From: Maribacter sp.
GTDB lineage: Bacteria; Bacteroidota; Bacteroidia; Flavobacteriales; Flavobacteriaceae
Assembly (NCBI GenBank): GCA_013001935.1
Contig: JABDKZ010000496.1
Coordinates: 1 to 6,190 of the forward strand
Direction: 5' to 3'
DNA length: 6,190 nucleotides
Both the position numbers and the translations under genes were made by a program. Positions within the stretch are counted from its first letter, which is position 1. Every line of letters begins with the position of its first letter. The notes under the pieces are model-generated. The model ran no database searches, was not told the origin of the DNA, and saw only the letters and a list, made by a program, of their open reading frames with translations. Of the stretch, positions 1 to 6,050 are shown in pieces.

Positions 1-559
1 TCATTCTATCCTTGGCAATTAAAAATTGGGTAATGAATAATGAAAGACTTCTGATATCTTGATCAACCCCCCAAAAATCCTTGAATTTTGCCTTGCCCAA
101 AGGAACGCTCAATCCTGTGCCAACAGGATCGATCATTACCAAATCGGCAACATCGAGTATTGAAAAATTGTTATTGGTAATTCTATAAGGCGCTGCGGGA
201 GTTGATTTTGGGTCATTGACGACGATTCGCTTAGGTCCCAAAACCCCCATATGCAACCAAAATGAAGATGATCCAGGACCACCGTTATAGGCGAAAACGA
301 TAGGTCTTTGACGTGAGCCGGAAGAACGTTTATCGCCTCCTTTAGAGTAAAATGTATGGCCCATTAAGGCAATTGGGTCATTGTTTTCATCACGAACCTC
401 AAAAGTACCCGCCTGGGCGGTGAGGTATATGGTATTACCATTTATGGTAACACTTTGCATGGTTGTCGAAATTTCTGCCTTGGGAATCGTATCTTTTTCT
501 TTTTGGGCAAAAGAAACCATTCCAATGAATAAAATAAGAAGTAGTATTGTTTTTTTCAT
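1..559 (-). CDS. Secreted peptidase S10 (serine carboxypeptidase family), N-terminal part
   Basis: This is the first 186 residues of a gene that runs off the left edge, read from the ATG at 559. A Lys-rich start and a hydrophobic stretch (about residues 4-17) ending in VSFAQ form a signal peptide, so the product is exported to the periplasm or beyond. Residues 87-100 contain the S10 signature around NGGPGSSS, which in serine carboxypeptidases forms part of the oxyanion hole and substrate-binding turn. DLVMIDPVGTGLS (139-151) and FWGVDQDIRSL (162-172) are the next conserved family blocks. The catalytic Ser (GESYGG-type motif), Asp and His lie further downstream and are outside the window, so activity cannot be judged. 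Family members release C-terminal amino acids from peptides; some act as acyltransferases elsewhere. It follows the hexosaminidase gene by 51 bases on the same strand and may be the last or a late gene of the cluster. The family call is firm; the substrate is unknown. Confidence 0.9.
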   Translation of the reverse strand, partial: MKKTILLLILFIGMVSFAQKEKDTIPKAEISTTMQSVTINGNTIYLTAQAGTFEVRDENNDPIALMGHTFYSKGGDKRSSGSRQRPIVFAYNGGPGSSSFWLHMGVLGPKRIVVNDPKSTPAAPYRITNNNFSILDVADLVMIDPVGTGLSVPLGKAKFKDFWGVDQDIRSLSLFITQFLIAKDRM

Positions 560-610
560 AATACAGGGTATTTAAGGCATTCCCAATATGAACTGGAAAG
601 CAATGATTAG

Positions 611-2227
611 TTAATCTTTTTGTATCTCTTTATAGGTGTATTTACTCTTTTTCCAATCGATGCGTGGTGATGCATAATATTTAACATCCATACGGTCCAA
701 ATAGGGGGCCTGATTGGCCAAACGTACTTTAAAATTCTCCCAATCACGGTTTTCCTTAATAGACCAACTCAATTCTGAATAGCCAATAACCCGAGGAAAT
801 GCCAAGTATTCCAATTCATCAATGTTACTGATCGTTTCGGACCATAGTGGTGCTTCTACCCCTAAAATGCTCTCCATGGGAATACCTTCATATTCCTCAG
901 GTGTCCAGACATAGGCTGAATCTACAGGAATATATGCTGCCCAATGCAATCCGTGCTTTGAAAGTGTATCATATTGCATATCCAAATAGGTCTTTTTCGC
1001 AGGTGAAAGAATTACTTTCATTCCTTTTTTCAAAGCTTTTTGCGCATTATCACCACTTGACCAGTATTGTGAAATAGAGGTAGAATCAATATTCGCAGAT
1101 GCAATTTCATCCCAACCTATCATTCGTTTACCATGTTTCTGAACAATTTTCTCCACTTTTTCTACGAAGTAAATGAAGTCTTTCTTTTTGGTGACATGGC
1201 TCTCGTCCCCTCCAATATGAAAATATGGACCTGGAGTTATTGCCGAAATCTCCCGTACGACATCATCAATAAATGCATATACCGTATCTTTGGCGGTATC
1301 GAAGGTGCTAAAACCAACCCTTGTGCCTTCATAAAGTTTTGGGGTTTTTCCATTTCCGTTTAAAAAGGGATAGGAAACCGAAGCTGCATTGGTATGTCCC
1401 GGCATATCAATTTCAGGAATAATGGTCATATAATGTTTCGCTGCATAGGCCACGATTTCCTTATAATCTTCTTGCGTAAAAAACCCGCCAGCTTCGCCGC
1501 CGACTTCTGTGCTTCCACCAATTTCGGTTAATTTAGGCCATGATTTTATTTCAATGCGCCATCCTTGATCATCTGACAAGTGCAAATGCAATACGTTGAT
1601 TTTGTAATACGATAATAAATCTATGTATTTCTTTACATCTTCAACACTGAAAAAGTGCCGGGCGACATCGAGCATTGAACCTCTAAATCCGAAATTTGGG
1701 TTATCGAAAATCTTACCGGAAGGGATGGGCCAAATGCGTTGTTCTGCTAAGGTATCATTACTCTCTTCCGGAATTAATTGTCTTAAAGTCTGTATGCCCC
1801 TAAAAGCACCCTCGGCAGTACTTGAATTTAAGAGTATCGAATCTTGGGTGATATACAGTTGATAGGCTTCATGAGAATCAAGTTCAAGACTATCAGCTTT
1901 ATTAATATAAATGATGCGCTCAATTGGCACATCGCTTTCAGCGTTTACAGGCACATCCAAATCTAATTTAGTTTTAATCTTATCAGCTAAAAATTGCCCT
2001 ACTTCAGAAAAACCCTGGGTGTCTTGGGTAGTGTAAATAGCCGTATAGCGGTCCAAACCGAATGCCTTGTTCGTAGGGACCACTTTTAAAGGTTTGGGAA
2101 TCAAATTTTCTTTGGCCAAATCCGTTGGGGGGAAGTTGATCCGTTTCTTTTTCTCAACTTGGCAGGCCACAAGGAGTGCACCTACATATAATACGGTTAA
2201 TGCTCTTGTTACAACTGATTTAAACAT
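611..2227 (-). CDS. Beta-N-acetylhexosaminidase, GH20, lipoprotein
   Basis: A 538-residue glycoside hydrolase of family 20 that removes terminal GlcNAc or GalNAc from chitooligosaccharides or glycoconjugates by substrate-assisted catalysis. The N-terminus carries a lipoprotein signal with lipobox LVAC (Cys22), so it should be lipid-anchored. Residues about 40-175 fit the GH20b N-terminal domain, and about 178-490 the catalytic barrel. Catalytic D341-E342 sit in HIGGDES. Compared from memory with the Streptomyces plicatus enzyme, the substrate-binding residues also appear present: R190 in MLDVARHF, W372 in GWDE, W389, Y414 and D416 in TYLD, W429, and W462 and E464 in APLWSE. HLHLSDDQGW (214-223) and IPEIDMPGHT (270-279) are further family blocks. 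The full catalytic set and normal length indicate an active enzyme. The start ATG lies 10 bases after the SGNH gene stop, implying co-transcription. Whether the natural substrate is chitin fragments, host or algal glycans, or peptidoglycan-derived sugars cannot be told. Confidence 0.95.
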   Translation of the reverse strand: MFKSVVTRALTVLYVGALLVACQVEKKKRINFPPTDLAKENLIPKPLKVVPTNKAFGLDRYTAIYTTQDTQGFSEVGQFLADKIKTKLDLDVPVNAESDVPIERIIYINKADSLELDSHEAYQLYITQDSILLNSSTAEGAFRGIQTLRQLIPEESNDTLAEQRIWPIPSGKIFDNPNFGFRGSMLDVARHFFSVEDVKKYIDLLSYYKINVLHLHLSDDQGWRIEIKSWPKLTEIGGSTEVGGEAGGFFTQEDYKEIVAYAAKHYMTIIPEIDMPGHTNAASVSYPFLNGNGKTPKLYEGTRVGFSTFDTAKDTVYAFIDDVVREISAITPGPYFHIGGDESHVTKKKDFIYFVEKVEKIVQKHGKRMIGWDEIASANIDSTSISQYWSSGDNAQKALKKGMKVILSPAKKTYLDMQYDTLSKHGLHWAAYIPVDSAYVWTPEEYEGIPMESILGVEAPLWSETISNIDELEYLAFPRVIGYSELSWSIKENRDWENFKVRLANQAPYLDRMDVKYYASPRIDWKKSKYTYKEIQKD

Positions 2228-2237
2228 AATACTGATA

Positions 2238-2885
2238 TTAATTTATAAAGGGTTTAATTACGGTATACCAAATTTCGTAACCTTTGGAATTCATGTGCAA
2301 GCCGTCCTCTTCAAAAATAGCCCGGTTTAATTTTCTTTTGTCAAGCATTGGTTTCCAAACATCGGCAAACTGCAGCAGATCATCTTTTTTACAAAGCTTC
2401 TTTAATTTACGATTTAAGTTTTTGTATTTGCGCTTTAAAGACCACCGAACAATACTTGGCTTAGCGGAAATCAAGATTATTTGTGTTTCCTTATTTTTAT
2501 CTTTGATCCTTTTAATAATTTCCACGGTTGTATTAATAATTTCCTTGGGTCTTTTTTGGGCTGCGAGATCATTGTCACCTTCATATATAAAAACCTTATA
2601 CGGATTGTACCGAAGGATTAATTCATTCGTGTAGGCCAATAGGTCCGTGGTCTGCGATCCACCAAAGCCGGTATTGAGAATCTCATGATCGTGAAAAAGG
2701 GTATTTAAATTATTCCAAGTTCTAATACTCGAGCTACCCGTAAAAACAATGGTCTTCTTTGAAGCATCCCAAAGGGTATCATATTTTTTTTGTAGGCTTT
2801 CGACTTCATTTATAAAGCGGCCGGGATCTTGGGAAAACCCCACCATAAAAATAAAAAGATAGGAAACTGCAATAATATATTTCAT
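2238..2885 (-). CDS. Secreted SGNH/GDSL-type esterase
   Basis: A 215-residue small SGNH-fold hydrolase, expected to cleave acyl or acetyl esters. A short signal peptide ends near GFSQ (residues 16-19), so it is exported. All four family blocks are visible. Block I is FTGSSSIRTW (48-57), with Ser52 at the nucleophile position. Block II is NTGFGGSQ (71-78). Block III is YEGDND (101-106), with Asn105 for the oxyanion hole. Block V is DGLHMNSKGY (194-203), giving the Asp194/His197 pair. The usual GDS is replaced by GSS, a variant seen in the lineage related to PAF-acetylhydrolase-like SGNH enzymes. The C-terminal half (about 127-167) is unusually Lys/Arg-rich and may bind an anionic surface or polymer. 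It lies 15 bases after the unknown membrane gene and 10 bases before the GH20 gene. A role in deacylating the glycan handled by the hexosaminidase is plausible but only inferred from position. Confidence 0.88.
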   Translation of the reverse strand: MKYIIAVSYLFIFMVGFSQDPGRFINEVESLQKKYDTLWDASKKTIVFTGSSSIRTWNNLNTLFHDHEILNTGFGGSQTTDLLAYTNELILRYNPYKVFIYEGDNDLAAQKRPKEIINTTVEIIKRIKDKNKETQIILISAKPSIVRWSLKRKYKNLNRKLKKLCKKDDLLQFADVWKPMLDKRKLNRAIFEEDGLHMNSKGYEIWYTVIKPFIN

Positions 2886-2900
2886 TCCTGATTTTTGATG

Positions 2901-3407
2901 CTACTTATATTCTGTTAAATGTTCAATAATCCCTTTATGATATATCGCTGCTCTTTCTTCAGAGAAATGGTCGAGAACGAATCCGTAAAGCGCCAAGAGC
3001 ATTAATCCGATACCGACTGCCCTAATAAGCGCATCTCGTGAAAATACCATGCCTAGCATGCCTACGAGCATAATAGCGAATAAAATCTTCTGGGTATTGG
3101 GATACCAACTAATAAAACTCTCGGTACGACTCTTTTCTGATTGAACAAATTCGGTTGGATTTTTCGCAAATTGTGTTTGGTATTCCACAATCCTTTTAGA
3201 ATTTGTGCTTACAAGATAAATACCAACACCCATTGCCAATGCCGCAACAGCTATAAGTGGCCATATCATTGCCTTGCCGTAAACTGTAGTTCCCCATTTC
3301 AAATATGAGAGACCTACCAGTAGGATAATCAAGCCAAAAAGTAAACTTAATTTACCTTCAAAAATCTCTCCTTTGCACCAATTAAGCGAATGATGAATAA
3401 ATTCCAT
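2901..3407 (-). CDS. Small four-helix inner membrane protein, function unknown
   Basis: A 168-residue protein that I do not recognise as a characterised family. Four hydrophobic segments are visible, at about 20-38, 46-67, 108-123 and 125-146, arranged as two hairpins. They are separated by a polar stretch (about 68-106) with EKSRTES and several charges. The N-terminus (EFIHHSLNWCKGEIFEGK) has no signal peptide, and the C-terminal tail (147-168) is polar with His, Glu and Lys. An even number of helices puts both ends on the same side, probably the cytoplasm. There are no catalytic or transport motifs that I can name. Reality as a gene is supported by consistent coding character, tight spacing (12 bases after the glpF stop, 15 before the SGNH start) and a shared strand. 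A partner or accessory role for the neighbouring channel is possible, but only its position suggests it. Confidence 0.8.
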   Translation of the reverse strand: MEFIHHSLNWCKGEIFEGKLSLLFGLIILLVGLSYLKWGTTVYGKAMIWPLIAVAALAMGVGIYLVSTNSKRIVEYQTQFAKNPTEFVQSEKSRTESFISWYPNTQKILFAIMLVGMLGMVFSRDALIRAVGIGLMLLALYGFVLDHFSEERAAIYHKGIIEHLTEYK

Positions 3408-3419
3408 TCCAAATAAAAA

Positions 3420-4145
3420 TCACGTATTTATTGCCATGAAGGCCAATGCAGCAACTGCAGCTCCAAATATGGGCCCTAATATAGGAATCCAGGCATATTT
3501 CCAATCACTGGTTCCTTTATTTTTTATGGGTAAAAGGGCGTGCATGATCCTTGGTCCCAAATCACGGGCGGGATTAATGGCATAGCCTGTTGCTCCTCCA
3601 AGACTAAATCCTATTCCCATTACCAAAAGTGCCACTGGCAGGGCATCTAATGATCCTAAAGAAATAGGTTCATCGGCAATGCTTCCCCCGGCTATATAGA
3701 ATACCCCGAACACTAAGATAAAAGTCCCTATTGCCTCGGTTACGAAGTTCCAAAACGAATTTCGTATGGCGGGTGATGTAGAAAAGGTTGCTAATATTGC
3801 CGATTGATCGGTCGTAGCGTCATATTGTTTTTTATAGGTCAGCCATACGAGGAGATTACCCATCATAGCACCTAAAATTTGAGCAACGAAATATCCCGGC
3901 ACCAGATTCCAACTAAATTTCCCCGCTATTGCCAAACCAAGAGTAACCGCCGGGTTTATATGGGCCCCAGAAACATCGGCACTTATAAATACGCCGCAAA
4001 AAACGGCAATTCCCCAAGCCAAGGAAATGCCGACCCATCCTAAGTTAGACCCCTTAGTGTCTTTTAGGACGAGATTGGCCACAACACCATTACCTAGAAG
4101 TAATAACATGGCGGTTCCAATAAATTCGAATAAATATACATTCAT
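3420..4145 (-). CDS. glpF: Aquaglyceroporin, MIP family (GlpF-type glycerol facilitator)
   Basis: A 241-residue MIP-family channel of the inner membrane that passes glycerol and other small uncharged solutes by facilitated diffusion. Both half-helix motifs are intact: HINPAVTLG with N64-P65-A66, and YAINPARDLGPR with N191-P192-A193. Asp195 after NPAR is the usual marker of glycerol facilitators over water-only aquaporins. By alignment from memory with E. coli GlpF, the selectivity filter reads W44, G179, Y188 and R194, compared with W48, G191, F200 and R206; this keeps the wide aquaglyceroporin layout, with Tyr in place of Phe. Length is slightly short for GlpF (E. coli 281 residues) but covers six helices and two half-helices. 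The gene starts 54 bases after the serine hydrolase stop and ends 12 bases before the unknown membrane gene. No glpK or glpD is visible beside it, so the physiological solute may not be glycerol for catabolism. Confidence 0.93.
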   Translation of the reverse strand: MNVYLFEFIGTAMLLLLGNGVVANLVLKDTKGSNLGWVGISLAWGIAVFCGVFISADVSGAHINPAVTLGLAIAGKFSWNLVPGYFVAQILGAMMGNLLVWLTYKKQYDATTDQSAILATFSTSPAIRNSFWNFVTEAIGTFILVFGVFYIAGGSIADEPISLGSLDALPVALLVMGIGFSLGGATGYAINPARDLGPRIMHALLPIKNKGTSDWKYAWIPILGPIFGAAVAALAFMAINT

Positions 4146-4199
4146 AAAGCTGATGATTTAGTTGGTATAAGAATAAGAAATATTCACTAGTTAAAATAG

Positions 4200-5441
4200 T
4201 TAATCTACAAGAGCTTGATAAACAAACTGCCTCATTTTCTGATTATAGTAATCACTATAGGGTTGCAATTGAGTCATTAATATTGAAATTAATTTTTCCT
4301 TGGGGTCAATAAAGAAATAGGTGCAATAAGCTCCACTCCAGTAATATTGCCCTACGGAACCCAATGTTTTGGCATCGGCCAAATTTACCGTTACCCCGAA
4401 ACCAAAGCCAAATCCTTGTCCTGGAGCATGATTCAAATCTCCTGTTTGATTCATGGTCATAAGGTCTATCGTTTTTGGACTAAGTAAAAGTTTACCCTTG
4501 TAGCTGCCTTTATTGAGCATCATAGTACAGAACTTTATGTAATCGTCTGCAGTAGAGAAAAGACCGTGGGTGCCTCCGAAAACTTTGTTTCCTTCTACGG
4601 GTAATTGCTGCTCTGAATTTATTAGCTCACCTTCTTTGTTAAGATTATGAACGGGCACCCATCTTTTTTGGTTTTTCTTAGAAATATTATAGCCGGTATC
4701 GCTCATTTCCAGCGGATCGAAAATACGTTCTTGGAGAAATTCCGCAACTGTCTTCCCAGAAAATTTTTCAATCAATAAGGCTAAAACATCAGGTGAGGCA
4801 CTATAGTACCATTGCTCTCCCGGATGGCCTATCAAAGGCAGGCTTGCAAGGGTGTTTACTCTACTCTCAATATCCTCCTGGGGCTCAAAATAAAGGGCCT
4901 TTGCTATATCATTATCTAATTCGGTTCCGCCAAGGCCATGAGAGAAGCCAGCCGTATGCGAAAGAAGATGTGCGATGGTGATCTCCTTATTTAGAGGTTC
5001 AGTTGGCCCATCTTTACCTGCATTGGCATCTTTAGTAACCTTTAGGTCTTTGAATTGCGGTAAATATTTTGATACGGGGTCGGTTAAAAAAAAGTATCCT
5101 TCCTCATAAAGCATCATAAATGCCGCAGTGACAATAGGTTTGGTCATTGACATCAAATGAAAAATACCATCTTTCTGCATTGCTTTCTTTTCCGAAAGAC
5201 TGCCATAACCAAACGCCGTATTATGTACAATTTTACCATTACGGGAAACTAAAGTTAAGGCACCTGCAATTCGCCCCTCTTTTATTTCTTGCTTTAAAAA
5301 AGCATCATATCGTGCCAATCGTTCGACCGATACACCTTCATTTGCAAAAGATGTCCGTGCTGATTGTGCATATGCTGGAAGCAAAGAAAGGGTCAGAAAG
5401 AAAAAACTAAATACTAACAGGAAAGGATTGATTTTTTTCAT
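4200..5441 (-). CDS. Secreted serine hydrolase, beta-lactamase class C fold (EstB-like)
   Basis: A 413-residue protein of the beta-lactamase/penicillin-binding-like superfamily, closest in motifs to family VIII esterases. I start it at the ATG at 5441 because MKKINPF begins a good signal peptide ending AYAQ (residues 23-26). The frame stays open upstream to an ATG at 5654, but that would bury the signal 71 residues inside the protein. The nucleophile motif is SMTK (Ser98, Lys101). WYYSASPDVL (211-220) supplies Tyr213 of the YSx motif, and WSGAYCTYFFIDP (368-380) replaces the KTG box of true beta-lactamases. GTHGLFSTADDY (290-301) is a further conserved block. The likely activity is hydrolysis of esters or small amides in the periplasm; beta-lactam resistance is unlikely without a KTG motif. 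It is the first gene of the leftward cluster, followed by glpF after 54 bases, and may be transcribed from the 5442-6050 interval. Natural substrate unknown. Confidence 0.9.
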   Translation of the reverse strand: MKKINPFLLVFSFFFLTLSLLPAYAQSARTSFANEGVSVERLARYDAFLKQEIKEGRIAGALTLVSRNGKIVHNTAFGYGSLSEKKAMQKDGIFHLMSMTKPIVTAAFMMLYEEGYFFLTDPVSKYLPQFKDLKVTKDANAGKDGPTEPLNKEITIAHLLSHTAGFSHGLGGTELDNDIAKALYFEPQEDIESRVNTLASLPLIGHPGEQWYYSASPDVLALLIEKFSGKTVAEFLQERIFDPLEMSDTGYNISKKNQKRWVPVHNLNKEGELINSEQQLPVEGNKVFGGTHGLFSTADDYIKFCTMMLNKGSYKGKLLLSPKTIDLMTMNQTGDLNHAPGQGFGFGFGVTVNLADAKTLGSVGQYYWSGAYCTYFFIDPKEKLISILMTQLQPYSDYYNQKMRQFVYQALVD

Positions 5442-5692
5442 ATTCGAACTGCTTTTATAATGATATTGTGATTTGATTTTTATCCCTAGTTCAAAAGAAG
5501 GAAACACATTCTTATAAAGACCTCTAAATATAGTGTTTTTCAGTAATACCCTTGTATTATTTACAAATACCGACCCTAATTTATCATCTTTTTTACAACC
5601 TTTTAAGGTAGAAATATATAACTTGCTGCTATTATCATAGTGAATTGACGGCAAAGCTGGCTAACTTAGACAAAGGGTGGAGAGTCAATTGA

Positions 5693-5957
5693 AGGAATGT
5701 GGATCCTGATATATTTCAAGAGCTTTTAGAAACAATGGTAAATCGTTTACGCACAAAGATCAACACTTAAGATGCGATCTTGATTTCCGGAGAAGACATT
5801 TCAGAATTGGTTACGATTCGCAAGAATTTGGTTGAGAAGAGAATGAGGATTATGCATAAGAAGCGCAGTGCACGCCATTGATAAAATCGTCAATAAAATG
5901 TCTGTAATGCCAATGAAAAGAGACCGTCTTTTTACCATTAGGCATAACATAAACTAA
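5693..5957 (+). pseudogene. Possible decayed coding fragment, family unknown
   Basis: Plus-strand reading from 5693 gives a protein-like stretch beginning RNVDPDIFQELLETM, interrupted by TAA at 5768-5770. It resumes in the same frame as DAILISGEDISELVTIRKN and ends at TGA 5879-5881. A second frame, open from 5847, continues with AVHAIDKIVNKMSVM and stops at 5955-5957, as if a frameshift near 5860 joined the two. The amphipathic, helix-like composition looks more coding than the surrounding AT-rich DNA, but open runs of 25-36 codons also occur by chance. No start codon or signal is associated, and I do not recognise the family. It may be the remnant of a gene lost from this intergenic region. 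Confidence 0.27.
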
Positions 5958-5992
5958 CGTAATTAAAAACGAAATATTTTGAATTGTTAATT

Positions 5993-6023
5993 GCTAAGGG
6001 TAACCTTCTATGTTGCCCTTGGT
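5993..6023 (+). promoter_or_regulatory. 12-pair hairpin in the leader of the divergent gene
   Basis: Bases 5993-6004 pair with 6012-6023 around a 7-base loop (CTTCTAT). The core is AAGGGTAAC against GTTGCCCTT. Three of the twelve pairs are G-U wobbles when read as plus-strand RNA, and there are no bulges. The stem is followed by GTTTTAAG and lies 27 bases ahead of the ATG at 6051. The T-tract is too short for a convincing terminator. It could be an mRNA leader structure affecting stability or translation, or a protein-binding inverted repeat. The structure is directly visible; its function is not. Confidence 0.45.
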
Positions 6024-6050
6024 TTTAAGAATTATTACCAACCCAACCGA

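Larger units (their letters stand above)
1..5441 (-). other. Probable operon: serine hydrolase, glpF, membrane protein, SGNH, GH20, S10
   Basis: Six consecutive genes share the minus strand. Gaps in transcription order are 54, 12, 15, 10 and 51 bases. The inner four genes (glpF to GH20) are so close that separate promoters are unlikely. I looked at the two wider gaps (4146-4199 and 560-610) for hairpins followed by T-runs on the minus strand, and for the Bacteroidota promoter pattern (TTG, then TAnnTTTG). I saw neither, so read-through across all six is plausible but not shown. The left end of the unit lies outside the window. Confidence 0.6.
5442..6050. other. Divergent intergenic interval, 609 bases
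   Basis: This interval separates the leftward serine hydrolase cluster from the rightward gene at 6051, so it should hold both promoters. I could not find a clean match to the Bacteroidota consensus TAnnTTTG on either strand. The nearest on the plus strand is ATATTTTG at 5974-5981, which has a one-base spacing fault and no TTG at the right distance upstream. The half next to the serine hydrolase (5442-5654) is AT-rich, with an open minus-strand frame that is probably not translated. The middle (about 5640-5957) contains a possible decayed plus-strand coding fragment. The right end has a strong hairpin (5993-6023). Confidence 0.7.

Noticed and set aside
381..575. Plus-strand 64-codon frame near the left edge.
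   Set aside because: It is antisense to the signal peptide and N-terminal domain of the S10 peptidase, which has strong family motifs.
847..1363. Plus-strand open frames of about 76 codons opposite the hexosaminidase gene.
   Set aside because: They lie wholly antisense to a GH20 gene with intact catalytic motifs, show no recognisable domain, and are shadows of the real frame.
611..2227. Polysaccharide utilisation locus centred on the GH20 gene.
   Set aside because: No SusC or SusD homologue, sigma/anti-sigma pair or hybrid two-component regulator is present in the window.
2067..2634. Plus-strand open frames of 87 and 116 codons opposite the GH20 start and the SGNH gene.
   Set aside because: These are antisense to confirmed coding sequence; the composition is the reverse image of the real proteins, with no signal or motif.
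4793..5410. Plus-strand open frames of 62 and 87 codons opposite the serine hydrolase.
   Set aside because: They are antisense to a gene with clear SMTK and YSA motifs and have no independent support.
5914..5934. AT-rich inverted repeat (8-base arms, 5-base loop GACCG) ending in a T-run, terminator-like on the plus strand.
   Set aside because: The stem is almost entirely A-T pairs with one G-U, so it would be unstable. It overlaps the possible coding remnant, and no confirmed plus-strand gene ends just before it.
5974..5981. ATATTTTG as a candidate Bacteroidota -7 element for the gene at 6051.
   Set aside because: It does not fit TAnnTTTG spacing, and no TTG lies about 19-21 bases upstream.
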